From positions 2,647,230-2,711,229 of the forward strand of contig JAGFMI010000001.1 of NCBI GenBank assembly GCA_021030905.1: 64,000 nucleotides of DNA, written 5' to 3'. Position numbers and translations under genes: made by a program. Under the pieces are notes generated by a model. It did no database searches. It saw only the letters and a program-made list of their open reading frames with translations, and was not told the origin of the DNA. This stretch comes from Pyrenula massariospora. Taxonomy: Eukaryota; Ascomycota; Eurotiomycetes; Pyrenulales; Pyrenulaceae. Shown piece after piece: positions 47,437-58,658 of this stretch (positions are counted from its first letter, which is position 1; each line of letters starts with the position of its first letter).

Positions 47437-48095
47437 AGAACTATGCAAATTCCAAAAGAATGCGACAGGCTCCGTGATTTCTGGTTTCACGAGACAAAGC
47501 CAAATTCTAAAGCCACAACGTTTAGTGTGTCGGGCTCCTTTGTACCCACGTACCCACGGTGTCCGTGGCATAGAGCTGCGCAATCAGATCCAAAACCAGC
47601 GCTGACATTGTCAAAGAGGAAGCCCAGCGATGGCGAGCTCTAAAAATGAGCACCCTGTAGAGCGAGAAAGACTTCTATTTCTCGGACTGCGAGATGGCTA
47701 TCTGCCCTGGCAGTTTTGTAGCATTTGGAGATTCATTGATAATGCTCATGAGTAATTGCTGAATGACCTCGAATTTTAAAGTTGCAGAACAAAATCGTAT
47801 AATGTAACAGCTACAGTGTTTGTAACCTCTAGAATGGCGGAGGGTATCTCGACAGCATTGCTAACAAGCTTGGACTATGAGCTAGCGTCAGGGGCTAGAG
47901 GCCTCACCTCTAGACTATCCAAGACCTAGCTTTTTTAAGGGACTATGACGTAAGGCTAATTATTGCGGTAAAAGTAAACAAACCGGCATCATTTACACCG
48001 CAGAATATAGGAAGCGCCGCACCGGAAAAAAATTGGAGCGAGACCCTGGCTACCTCATTTCATACTTCTTCCCGATTATAGAAGTCCCCATATCG
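47437..48095. other. intergenic region, no gene supported
   Basis: About 660 bases without a supported gene between the broken protease copy and the Rtt106-like gene. Confidence 0.5.
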
Positions 48096-49409
48096 ATGCT
48101 TATGGCGCGTCGCAAAGGGGCGGCATCAAAGCGCAATAACGCGTCGCATCACGACTCAAGGCCCACCGGAACGACGAAGCAGAAGCGCGACGCCGAAGAG
48201 AGCAGCACCGCGAGGAAAAAGCGCGTGTCACCGGATGAAAAAGCCGCAATTCGTGATTCGGAAGACCAATACTACCAGGGCAAGGCTTGTTCTGAATATG
48301 AAGGTGCCAGGTGTGGAACCTGTATTTTCGCATCCCATCTTGTGCCTTCACAGTCCCCGATCGACGGCAAGATTCAGTTTGATCTCACGTCCGGAACGAA
48401 TGGACCTGGCTCCGGCGGGATCATTCTCTGCGCCTCCGACGATTATTGGCCAGATGAAGATCCCATGGGGCAGCCCAGATTCGTGATACCAACTGTCAAC
48501 ATCGGTAAGTTTCGATGACGTTCTTAAACGACTCTCCCGCCCTTAGCTGTGCTTCACTTAGCTAATCAGCCATTTCAGAGCAGATCGTCGTTCTCAGAAA
48601 CCACTCCCCAAAGGCGACAAAGACAAAGGCCTACCAGATTCTCCTCGTGCCTACAGCTGCCACCGGTTCATCCCCCCTCCTACGGAAATCCCCGGAACTC
48701 ATCTCATTCAATTGGCCGGACAAGAACGCTGATCACCAACTCGGTGGGACTATAGGCGAGACTGCAGAATCGCAAAAAGAAACCTATCTGTCTATTTTCA
48801 AGCGGGTCTTCAATGAACAACTTGAGCCATTCGGGAAATCCATCATAATCGTGCCAAACCAGGATGGAGAGGATGAGATATTCGAATGCAGCACGGCTCT
48901 TCGCTTTGCACAAAAGGGAGCTTATGAAGAGACTATGATTCCTGGTGAGCTTCAATTGATATATTTCATCTTCCAGATGACCTGACTATCATGCAGGACA
49001 CGTATACTTCCTCCCTACCGGCGTTCTCTTTCGATCCCTCGGAGTGTCTACAGTCCCCACAACTACACTCTATCTCCCATTCTCATCTATGACGCGTGCC
49101 ATTGTCGTCCTGGCGCGGGATATGGCTTCGCCGCACGGGAAGAATAGCCCAGTTGGCCTGAGCATTTACATTGAAACGGGTGAACCATACTATCAGAAGG
49201 ACAATGCATCGAAAGATGACTCCAAAGAAAGCTCTCTTCTCCTTGGCTTAACACACATGGAGGCTGGGTTGCTCGAAAAAGTCGAAAAATACGCATCGAA
49301 GCACGGCATTGAGTCCAAGATGTGTGAGCAGATGTTTTATGATTACGCTCAGAATCAACCGATGACTGGGTGGGAACCGCTGAACAGTCTGAACAGGTTG
49401 GGCGTGTAG
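48096..49409 (+). CDS. Rtt106-like (histone-chaperone-type PH domain) protein
   Basis: Exons 48096-48504, 48570-48944 and 48997-49409 give 398 residues; ATG 48102 is an alternative start. The first 50 residues are basic and resemble a nuclear signal (ARRKGAASKRNN, KKRVSPDEKA). The middle and end follow the layout of the Rtt106 tandem PH domains: VVLRNHSPKATKTKAYQI and LLVPTAA, then SPELISFNWPDK, then KETYLSIFKRVFNEQLEPFG, then GHVYFLPTGVLF and LYLPFSSM. The G-x-x-Y/F-F-L-P-T-G signature is the best marker. Rtt106 binds H3-H4 during replication-coupled nucleosome assembly and silencing. This protein is diverged and lacks the long acidic C-terminus typical of Rtt106, so it is probably a paralogue and not the core chaperone. 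Its setting in accessory DNA supports that. Family call is moderate. Confidence 0.6.
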
Positions 49410-50235
49410 CTGAAAGGCGGAGTGTCAAGATCGTTTTGGATGATTGGTCTCTAGAGCTAGGTATGTGTTTTTGTCGCCACGCATCGTATTAGTAAAATAG
49501 GTGAAGGTCTGACAGATCTCGCTTAAACATACCCAATGCTCGTCTAAGATCTGACTGGCACATCAAAGGCAAGAGATCCCACAAAGCGCCGTCAACCTCT
49601 TTCGCCATACGCACGAGCTTGTACGGCGTCTTTTGCAAGGCGTGCTTATTGATCGGACACGTCGATGTACGAACAATACCGGACTGCAACCAATTATATT
49701 CCGTGAAATTTGACATTGTCCCTGGGACTATCATCAACCGAAACCCCATCGCGGTTACTACCTACAGGACAACAATCTGAAGCATTTGGCAGCCACCAGT
49801 ATCATCAAAGTTGCTCGTCTAATCGCTGTCTTAACAATTGGTGCAAATGATTTAAACTGTCATTCAGGGATATGTACTCCGTTGAGACGAGTATCAAAGA
49901 AAAGCTCATCCGCTGAACTATTGTCAACGAATGTACTAGTATTGCCCATTGAGTCAAAAACGTAGGACAATGGTTTTCGTGGCCATGAAAAGCCGAAAAG
50001 GCATCTGACTTTAGATTCGTCTTTCACAGCTTCCGTCGTGTACATTCCGTCCTCAATAATGATACATCAGAATACACTTACACCACCGCACATTTCAAAA
50101 GGCTAACGGATTGGAAACACTCATCCACTCAAACCCTCGAAACATTTGCAGAAGAAAAATCATTCGCACCACGCGATCCTCTCACTAAACCGCCGCACAG
50201 TGGCCGCTACCTCTCTAAAACTTACCTCACCATCC
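49410..50235. other. region with two weak minus-strand frames
   Basis: Minus-strand frames at 50045-49860 (61 codons) and 49749-49489 (86 codons) look more protein-like than chance, for example TPYKLVRMAKEVDGALWDLL. They do not join by a clear intron and match no domain I know. They may be parts of an uncharacterised or decayed gene, so I do not call one. Confidence 0.35.
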
Positions 50236-50466
50236 CTAACTCCCCCTCAAAGCCCTATCCATCCTCCGCCCCAACTCCCGATACTCCCCCCTCAGACATT
50301 CCCTCTCTCGCACCCTCTCTCCACACTGATATTCGCACCCATAGGCCTGCAGTATCGCCAGCTCGTCCCGGAGGAGGCGGCGCTTCTGGCGGATCTCCTC
50401 GCGGCGGGTGAGGCAGGCGTCGATTGTGAGGCGGAGGAAGGGGTCTGTTTCGGCGCGGGAGGGCAT
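50236..50466 (-). CDS. small coiled-coil protein, uncharacterised
   Basis: An uninterrupted 76-codon frame begins M-P-S-R-A-E-T-D-P-F-L-R. It is almost entirely helical and charged, with heptad-like spacing in EEIRQKRRLLRDELAIL and REYRELGRR-type sequence near the end; two Cys flank Y-Q in Y-G-C-E-Y-Q-C. It has no signal peptide or membrane segment. Codon use runs from C-ending to G-ending along the gene, as in the core genes of this window, which favours real coding sequence. Function is unknown; short coiled-coil proteins of this size are often subunits of larger complexes. Confidence 0.55.
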   Translation of the reverse strand: MPSRAETDPFLRLTIDACLTRREEIRQKRRLLRDELAILQAYGCEYQCGERVRERECLRGEYRELGRRMDRALRGS

Positions 50467-52243
50467 TGTGAGTTTGGGGATGGGGTTGTGGGGTTGTGGT
50501 TGGGGGGTGTTGCTGGAGAGGGGGGTTGGAGGGGAGGAGATGGGGGTTAGATTTTAAGGTGCAGGGGGAGGGGGGAATGGCTTTGTTTGAGGGGTGGATG
50601 GTGGATTATTTGGGGGGCTGGTATTGTTCAGCTGATAATGAGGGAGCATGAGGACAAAGGGAAGGGCGATGGACAATGACTTAATTGTGAAAAGGATTGT
50701 TTCTGACCCGCTTTATATGGTCAGATGTCAACCGCGAAGGATACTCAAGCACAATCAACATCTTGCTTCCGACCAATTGAGTCTAAAAATATTCCATGTT
50801 CTACTACGCGTTGTCAGCCTCGTTCGCGGATCATTTGGACTCCCACTCTGAAGAATCAAAATAGGACAAATGAGCCGTTATGCAGCGTAAATAATATATC
50901 GTGATGATCTCAATGTCTTTTCATTCAAGGGCTGCAGTTGCTAAAACCAATAAAACATGTTACGACGATGCAGAGAAGAGCTAAAAAGCACGGCGTTCTG
51001 GCAGTAGCGGCAGGTGCGGTTCTAGCGGGGCCGTATGTGTCTTAGGAGTCTATAACGTATGTTTGGCCTTTCCTCTGAACACCTGTATCCGTTATATTGG
51101 AAATGCTTTGTGTCGTAGGATCCCATGGTCCGATATCCGAGTCAGGGGGCTGGCCGGTGTAACGTAGAATCATTCTATGCGAACAGAGGAGCAGAATGTC
51201 ACTTACCAAACGGAAATCAAGAAAGATAAAGAGGTGTACGCTTTCCGAGCCCTTCGACACGAAAGCTGATATCCGTCACAGGAGGTTTGGGGTACCCGCT
51301 GGGAACGCTGCTTTAACAGCAAGTGGATGTAAGACACCACACTAGAAACATATAGGAGGGCAATTCCGAAGCTGAAAAAGCTCAATCGCTAAAGCTCTGC
51401 CGTATACTTCAATGTTCTCGACACGATTCCTCAGCATGGGTTTATTTCCGGGAGCGTAAACTTTGCTCGATAATGCTGCCAGTGCGCGGTTTCTTGCTTC
51501 ATATTTCGACTAAACCTCTCATCTCTTTGCAGAGCCAAGATCGCCGTTTTCATAGTTTGGATATCGATCTAACGTGCCGCCTTGTTCTGGTAGGCTATTT
51601 GCTTTATCACAGCGGTCAAATAAGGGACATGTCAAGAGAGGCATTTGAAAATGCCTGAAGAAATAAAAATTGGTTTGGGACTGTCCATGGTGCGCTGGAA
51701 TCAAGATATCCAAATTTGAATGCTAAAATACCTGTAGAGTCAGGCAGGTTTCTCCATCCGTGGCTGTCATTGGATCGTAGATATTTTTATCGAAGATCTG
51801 CCTTCCGCCATGGGTATGTCGGAGCGGGCAAGAATGAGCGTAAGGACTTGAGAATTCCTATTACAACCGAAACAAAGATGCTACTGTGACTTATAGCACT
51901 AGTAAACTTTGTTTGCTTGTCTTTAAAAGTTCAATTCTGATAAACTAGGAAATTTAGTTAAGGAGTTCGCTAATTTTTCCGCCTCGGCCCGCCCGATTGT
52001 TGGCCCCTGCGCTGGACGCCTAGATTTTCTCTGACCCTTGTGGGGGAATCTGGCTTCGGATCGCTCAGACCAAACATCCGACACTGTCTCGGAGTTGTTG
52101 GTATGGAGCAGGTGGCGCATGTGGCGGTGGCAGGTATTTGCTATGGCGGTGCACGAGGTCTTTAATGTTAAAGGCGAACGGCTCTGCGACCTGTTACGCG
52201 TTCCGAATTGCTCTTCGGCATCGACTCCGTGGCGTTTCCAGCA
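50467..52243. other. intergenic region, weak frames only
   Basis: About 1.8 kb. Minus-strand frames at 51385-51203 (hydrophobic start, S-F-F-S-F-G-I-A-L-L-Y-V) and 51260-51042 overlap in different frames. The only donor/acceptor pair between them would leave a 32-nt intron and a stop, so no gene is supported. Confidence 0.4.
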
Positions 52244-53498
52244 ATGAACCCATTAATATTCTGTGTGTCTATGTTTACACTTTTGCATCTTTGTATATCT
52301 GATGCTCCATATACCTATTGGGTTGATAAATCGTGTCATGGGCGCGAAGAACACTTTAGGAAAGCTTTTAGGGATTTCAAATTGTCGGCCAAGAGAGCAA
52401 GTCAGCGACTGATGTCCCCAAAGGATAATTTACAGAAGGAATATTTCCAACGAATCTTTACACCTCAAAGCGATCCTCTCTATCAAAAGCGTATGCAGAC
52501 AGTTCTCTCTATTTTGGGTAATTTAAAAGACAAGCCAGGGATATCTGGAATGGTTCGAGTGCCGAAGAATGATAGAACTCAAGCGAATTATCGGTTTTAT
52601 TGTGATAATGATGCTCAAGATATCAACGGCAATAGTCGATGGAAGCTCAAGAGAGATCCTAAGCCACCCCGTGATCCGACATATGTACCACAGAGAGACA
52701 GGCCACCTTTTGACAGAGCTCAGCCAGGCGAGGCCTGGCAGGAATGGGAAGATCGTGAGAACATGATGTAAGCGGACTTACAAGAACGCTCCAATACTCT
52801 CCTCTAACAGTGAACCATTTTCTTCTAGGGTAATGCCAAGAGCTGGCGGTTGCAAAAACCTGGTACTAGGTGCCACCTATCACGAAAAATTACCCGAGCC
52901 ATCACCTGGGCAGGTTGAACTGAGAGCTACGGTTACATTGTGCGATAAATCATTTGACAATCGCCTACCCAGTCTCGACATTTTGAATGTCAATGCAGAT
53001 TTCAGTGCCTTGACAACTACAACAGACTTTACCCAAGGAGAAGTTTCGGCTCTCAACATGTTTGGGGCTTTCAGCTCAAATGTACTTTTGCACGAATCAA
53101 TTCATTTACCGCCAAACAAGTACTCTGATCAACCTTCCCCTATCTATGCGAATGAACTTGCCTATGGCTGGGAGAGCGTACAGGCTCTTAGCCGTACCCG
53201 GAGTATGCAGAATCCGGATAATTACGTCTTTTTTTGTCTACTAGCCCGTCTTGCGGATTGGGGGTGGCGATTGAGTAAAGATAAGAACTTGGCAAAGAAG
53301 GGACGTCTTGAACGCGACTGGGATAGCACTAAAGAGGAGTTGAGGAGGAGACAGAGCGATCAAGAAGATGTAGATGATAATGATGAAGAGGAAGACCTAG
53401 AAGAAACCGTCATGGGATCAGATCTGTCTACCATTGGCCTGTGTCAAGGACTTAATAGCACGGAAAACGGATATGTTTGTCAGGAGCTAAGAGCTTAA
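52244..53498 (+). CDS. secreted zincin-type metalloprotease (lysine-specific/M35-like)
   Basis: Exons 52244-52767 and 52829-53498 give 397 residues; the ATG at 52244 starts a signal peptide (NPLIFCVSMFTLLHLCISDA). The zinc motif is V-L-L-H-E-S-I-H-L (residues 263-267 for HESIH). It is followed by the family's downstream block, A-N-E-L-A-Y-G-W-E-S-V-Q-A-L, and then N-P-D-N-Y-V-F-F-C-L-L-A. This layout is typical of fungal secreted proteins related to deuterolysin and lysine-specific metalloendopeptidases, where the later Tyr/Asn-rich helix packs on the zinc site. Cys residues fit disulphides. The C-terminus has an acidic run (DVDDNDEEEDLEE). The enzyme would act outside the cell, for nutrition or host interaction. 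It has a broken paralogue 5 kb upstream. Confidence 0.8.
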
Positions 53499-54706
53499 GA
53501 TCGCTGGATGGAATTACCGGCATTTATGATGTCTCCATGTGGTGGAGGACCTTAAGGCTAATTTATTACTTGTCCCTTTTAGATTTCGAGCTATTGTGAC
53601 CTTGTTCACCGAAGCTCGACAAGCTTATGGTAGGTATGATTCCAGCACCGAACCCATGATAGCTGCTATAGGAGGTATTGGAACCCATCAACACTGTCCA
53701 TAATCAAATCTCGATCAGAGCTTTCCCAGCTACTTTGACGAGTCGTATGCCAAAACTAAGCGAATGTCTTGTGACTCTTTTACCGTTATATGCGTTCTCA
53801 AAGTACGTCTTAGCACATACCCACGGCCCCGTTCAAATGGATAATACACTCTAAGAAGGTCAAATTGGTCTTGAAACCTGCTACTTAGGCCGGCGTCTTA
53901 TCTCATCTCGCCGTTATCTCGCAGGCTCTTCCCTAGTCCACACATGAGGCAGTTTCTCTGGAATCCTTCGTTGGATGGAGGCCCGATCAAGATTGAGTTT
54001 GCGGTGACCATTGGGAGCAGCTTGGGGTCGACTACCTTCTGCCCGTGATCAAGGGTATGAAGTGAAACGTCCCACCACCTTGCTACAGCCCGAATCTATA
54101 TTATGACTGGCGTTTATGAGATCGATACCCTCATATCTTCCATATCTTCGGACTGCGACCAACTGCCAGCTGCAGCCCTCGTATAATTATCTAGGCAGTT
54201 GCTGTGCCCCCCTCATCATCATAATTTGTGATCATCCGAATTACTCCTCACACAGCTGTAGCGGAATACGTTGGGGTTTGGTAAGGACTGATGCGCATTA
54301 CCTGACAGCTGTGCAGTAATTTTAAGGTGCCGCAGAAATGATAGAGAATGAAAGCCCGACGCTGGAGATGCCATGATCTCTCGCGACGAAGCAGACCGTT
54401 TCAAACGACGTGACACATCCGTAAGACAGGCCATGTGAAAATTGCGATAGGGTATGCAAGAGGGAAACAGGCTAGCTGGATGCGGAGCTCCTTTGCGTTC
54501 TCCGCTTGACGCATGTCGGCAAGAGGGCGAAAGCTCTCGCCCCTCGGCAATTGTCCACCAGTCCTTGTTCTTAAATACCTTGTTATGGTGGATCATCAAT
54601 TGGGAGCCTGGCTCTACCGAACTCATAGTGCCAAAATCCTCCATCGCTGTTAATTTTCGCCTGTGCTACGCGATACTTTTAGAAGAGCTTTCGCATCACA
54701 AATGAG
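53499..54706. other. intergenic region, no gene supported
   Basis: About 1.2 kb. A 141-codon minus frame at 54219-54644 has no domain and is likely chance. The region marks the return from accessory DNA to conserved genes. Confidence 0.5.
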
Positions 54707-56534
54707 ATGAGAGATCCTCTGACTCAGCTAGACTGTTCGAGCCCAGGGTCTACGCCAGATCGCTCCTCCTCCTGCAGCGATCATGGTGTCAACGACTCCA
54801 TGCCCCATCGCATCCAGCGCGTGAGAGCCGACCTCGAGGAACTTGATGGCTTTTACAACATTAAGATCTCTTCCACGCGGCGGAAAAGACTCCGAGAATT
54901 CTTCCAGGATGAGCTCGCGGACCTTCAGAGCCTGGACTTCCATAGTCTCAAACAGGGAGGCAGAGTCGACTACATCCTGCTGCGGAGTTTTCTCGAACGC
55001 AGACTTCAGCAGCTTGAGTCTGATGAGATCAACGATGCGAAAATGAGGCCACTCTTGCCCTTCGCCTCGACCCTGGTAAGCCTGTGTGAAGACCGGCAAC
55101 AGATGAAGCCAATTGATGCGCGGACGGCAGCCAAGGACGTTCATGGCATTTCAAAGGCTGTCACTAGCCTAGCTACAAGGATTCAGGATCAGGAACAACC
55201 ACCAGTAGTAGATGACAAGTTCGTTGCGTTCAGGGCAGCAAAGACCGTTGAGCAACTACGTACACACCTTGAGGAATGGTTCAACTTCTTCAATGGATAC
55301 GACCCTCTATTCTCATGGTGGGTCACAGAGCCATATGGTAAGGTAAACACAGCCCTCAAGGCATTGATGTCAGTCATCCGAGAACACCTGGTCGGAATTA
55401 AACCCGGAGATGAAGACGCGATCGTGGGCCAGCCCGTCGGACGCGAAGGTCTCCTCGCAGATCTCCGTCTGGAGAAAATCGCATACTCACCAGAGGAATT
55501 GATTAGCATCGGCGAGAGCGAATATGTCTGGTGCGAGAGGGAAATGAAGAAGGCTTCTAACGGACTGGGATGTGGTGATGATTGGCGGGCTGCGCTTGAG
55601 TATGTCAAGGAACAGCATGTTGAGCCTGGGAAGCAGACGCAGCTCGTCCACGATCTTGCTGTTGAGGCTATCGCGTACGTGAAGAAGCATGAACTTGTGA
55701 CCATACCAAGAATAGCCGAAGAGACGTGGCGCATGTTCATGCTGAAGCCTGAAGCGCAGAAAGTAAGCCCTTTCTTCCTCGGCGGAAGGGATATCCTAGT
55801 GTCCTATCCGACGGATACAATGGATCACGAAGCAAAGCTTATGAGCATGCGTGGAAACAACAGTAAGCTACCAATTCCATCCTCTCCTCTCCTCCCCTCC
55901 CCTGTGCTAGAATCGTCCCCCAATCCCACCATCTAACCACCCCCCACCCCCCACAGTCCACTTCTCCCGCGCAACCGTGCACCACGAACTCCTCCCCGGC
56001 CACCGCCTCCAACACTATCACACCTCGCGCCACGCGCCCCACCGCGCCCTCTTCTCCACCCCCTTCTGGACCGAAGGCTGGTCCCTCTACTGGGAATTCC
56101 TGCTGTACTCGCGCGCCTTCTTCGCCTCCCCCGCGTCCCGCGTCGGCGCCCTCTTCTGGCGCATGCACCGCTGCGCGCGCATCGTCTTCTCGCTCCGCTT
56201 CCACCTCGGGGAGATGGATGCACAAGAGTGTGTAGAGTATCTGGTGAAGAAAGTGGGGCATGAGCGGGCGACGGCGGAGGGGGAGGTGAGGAGGAGTTTG
56301 AGTGGGGAGTGGGGGGCGCTGTATCAGGTGGGGTATATGGTGGGGGCGTTGCAGCTGTGGCGGTTGAGGGGGGAGGTGGTGGGGGAGGGGAAGATGGGGG
56401 AGAAGGAGTTTCATGATCGGGTGTTGAGGGAGGGGGGGATGCCGGTGGAGTTGTTGCGGGCGCTGGTGGAGGGGAGGGAGTTGGGGCCGGAGTTTGAGGC
56501 GGGGTGGCGGTTTTATGAGGGGCGGGAGGAATGA
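54707..56534 (+). CDS. DUF885-family putative metallo-hydrolase
   Basis: Exon 1 is 54707-55862 and exon 2 is 55957-56534 (577 residues). The family hallmark is in exon 2: T-V-H-H-E-L-L-P-G-H-R-L-Q-H-Y, a zinc-peptidase-like HExxPGH motif. It is followed by F-W-T-E-G-W-S-L-Y-W-E, where the Glu can act as a third ligand. Also typical are the N-terminal VDYILLRSFLERRLQQLE and, before the splice, LGGRDILVSYPTDTMDHEAK. DUF885 proteins are widespread in bacteria and some fungi and are thought to be carboxypeptidase-like hydrolases; the substrate is not established. There is no signal peptide, so a cytosolic site is likely. The intron is pyrimidine-rich, and exon 2 switches from C-rich to G-rich near 56200. 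Confidence 0.85.
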
Positions 56535-56644
56535 ACATAAGGAGAATTTTGTGATTTGTACAATGGATTACATAGCTGCATTTCTTGCCTCAGACGCCAA
56601 ACCTTCCTCCCCCTTGTCCAAATACAATCTCAAACACCTCACAG

Positions 56645-57163
56645 CTAAGCAACCTCATCCCTCACACTCCCCAACGGCGCCGTCCGCGCCCCATCCACAA
56701 TCTCCTCGTCCAACCCACTCCCCCTCCTCTCCCCCTCCTCCAACCCCTTCTCCACACCCTCCAGCGGCGCAATCTTGCTCCCCTCCAGCACCTCCTCCCT
56801 GCCCGCGACGCCCTGCGTGTCCGCGTGCGGAGGCGTGTGCTGGTACTGGCCTGGAAGATGGGACTGGGTCAGCAGCAGTGTCGTAGAATTGGGATCGAAA
56901 AGTGATATTGATATGAGAAGGAATCAGGGAACAAGGACCCACCTTTTCCGCCCAGCGGTTCAAGGCGCGATCGGTCGATGTCGTGGTCTGTGCCGGCGAC
57001 GCCGCGGGAGGAGAGGTCGTGCTCGATGCCGGACTTTGTTTCGGAGGCGAGGGGTTCGAGTTTGGAGGCGGAGAGGGTGGAGGAGGGGCCGGTTACGCCG
57101 CTGATTGCGGAGGTGTCAAGGAATTGGAGGGGTCGGGGAGGGTGGGAGGACTTACGAGGCCAT
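56645..57163 (-). CDS. small conserved fungal protein of unknown function
   Basis: Three exons on the minus strand: 57163-57156, 57100-56943 and 56850-56645 (123 residues). The first exon is only eight bases (ATG GCC TC). The protein starts M-A-S-S-G-V-T-G-P-S-S-T-L-S and continues S-K-L-E-P-L-A-S-E-T-K-S-G-I-E. A second G-Q-Y-Q-H-T-P-P-H-A-D block follows, and it ends T-A-P-L-G-S-V-R-D-E-V-A. It is hydrophilic, with no membrane segment or known domain, and likely disordered. The three junctions keep frame with standard splice signals. The reading is supported by the sensible C-terminus and the same C-to-G codon drift seen in neighbours. It converges with the DUF885 gene 110 bases away. Confidence 0.6.
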
Positions 57164-58074
57164 ATTGTATCCTGGGATCGTTTGAGGTTGTGTGAGAATG
57201 CTGCTCTTTTGCAGAGTTGATTGTAAAAACCAAGTCAGGTCAGAGATTGAGAGAAATAGTGCTGGAGAAGGGCGTTTATTTGTATCTTCTAAAAAGGGAA
57301 AGGGGTCCTGAGGAGGTGGTGCGGGTATGACGCAGCGAGAGCGGGGAGGGCGGAATCGCATTGGCGGAAGGGGTGCCTTGTTTGAGGGGTCCATTACTAT
57401 CCTAGCCATTGAACTCTATGGCGCAGTAAGCGATTCGGCGGTCTCTCTGTATGGGAACATAGAGCCCTGGATGCGAGAAGGCTGCAGGGCGACTTGCGCC
57501 GACACTCACACAGCTCGCAAGGATTGGTATCCACTTGAAATTAGTGCAAGGGGGGCTCCTCTGCGGCGGGCAAAGACGACTTGGGAAAGATTGCTGCAAT
57601 ATCAGATCTTGTCCAAGGCCATGATTTTGCGTTCATATATGCTGGTTTGATAGGATATCAAGCTGAGGACGGAAGATAGCTCGAAGGAAAAATTGCATGA
57701 CTTGGTCTTCGAGTAACTCGAATATAGAAACCATGCAGAAGCTGACAGCGAGTCTCTGCTGCGTTGTATGTCTTTGAAGATCACAGAAGGCTTCTCCCTG
57801 CCCCTCCTTCCATGCAAGAGGCCGCCCAAACTCCTAACATAACTCCTTTCGCAATGCAGCCTACACAAAGTAACGCCGTAGACACAGAGTCTCTCATTTC
57901 TTCTTGCCAAATGTCCGAGACTCTGCATTTAGACATGTTAGGTCTGGGCCTTTGCAATTTATTTGTGGGGGCTCACCTTCTTTCGTCCTTTTCTTCTTCG
58001 GCGCGCCTTTTCCTCTGACTCTCTTTCTGTGATGTAGATCCCATTAGCTATCCATTTTCATCGACGAGCTCCGC
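57164..58074. other. intergenic region, no gene supported
   Basis: About 0.9 kb between two minus-strand genes. It has short frames only and should contain the promoter of the small protein gene and the 3' end of the mS33 gene. Confidence 0.5.
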
Positions 58075-58417
58075 CTAATATCTGCCAAAAGCCAAAGTGT
58101 ATACATACATCTGCAAACTTTCCAGTCTGTCCTCCTCTTCATCATTCCACGTTACTAGACCTAGCTGCTTGAACGCATCTGCTAAATCGCGGTGTGTTAC
58201 CGATCTTCGAGGGTAGTAGGACGCAAGTGCTGGACCTTTTAATCGCTGTCGGAGGACTTTGTTGCCAAGCCGTAAGCGTTCGGGGTTGAAGGTCGTGTGG
58301 AAGAGGCTGCTTTGGAGCTAGGGAAGTCATCAGAATTGGATGCTTGGGAAAGATATGGACGATCAGTCTTACTTTTTGCAGGTCAAGGATTCGAGAACGG
58401 GAGACGGAGACAGACAT
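58075..58417 (-). CDS. RSM27: mitochondrial small-subunit ribosomal protein mS33 (Rsm27)
   Basis: Exon 1 is 58417-58373 and exon 2 is 58317-58075 on the minus strand (95 residues). The protein begins M-S-V-S-V-S-R-S-R-I-L-D-L-Q-K and continues S-L-F-H-T-T-F-N-P-E-R-L-R-L-G-N-K-V-L-R-Q-R-L-K-G-P. Then comes Y-Y-P-R-R, and it ends after D-E-E-E-D-R-L-E. This is the mS33/MRPS33 signature, and the length is normal. The protein belongs to the mitochondrial 37S ribosomal subunit. The intron is 55 nt with a GTAAGA donor and CCTAG acceptor. The gene is transcribed away from the RNase III gene, with 241 bases between the starts. Confidence 0.88.
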
Positions 58418-58658
58418 CCTGAAGAGGACTGCTGCCACAAAGTTATGTCCCAATAGCTGGCGATGGCGATAATTCGCGATGTTGAATTGGGTGGAGAAAA
58501 AAAGATGGTTCGCCTAAACCTTCCATTACCGGCCTGCGAAATTGCCAAGATATTTCTTGGCATTGATACTCGCTCAATCCCCATCAACCACCAAAACCCC
58601 TACGAAATATTTTACAGCAAACCGCCGCACACACTCCTAGCGGCATTTAGCCTCTGAG
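58418..58658. promoter_or_regulatory. shared divergent promoter of mS33 and the RNase III gene
   Basis: Two start codons point away from each other across 241 bases. Both upstream regions must lie here or overlap the other gene's leader. I did not identify specific factor sites. Confidence 0.5.

Noticed and set aside
51042-51385. Two overlapping minus frames, one starting with a hydrophobic helix
   Set aside because: The only joining intron is 32 nt and gives a stop codon.
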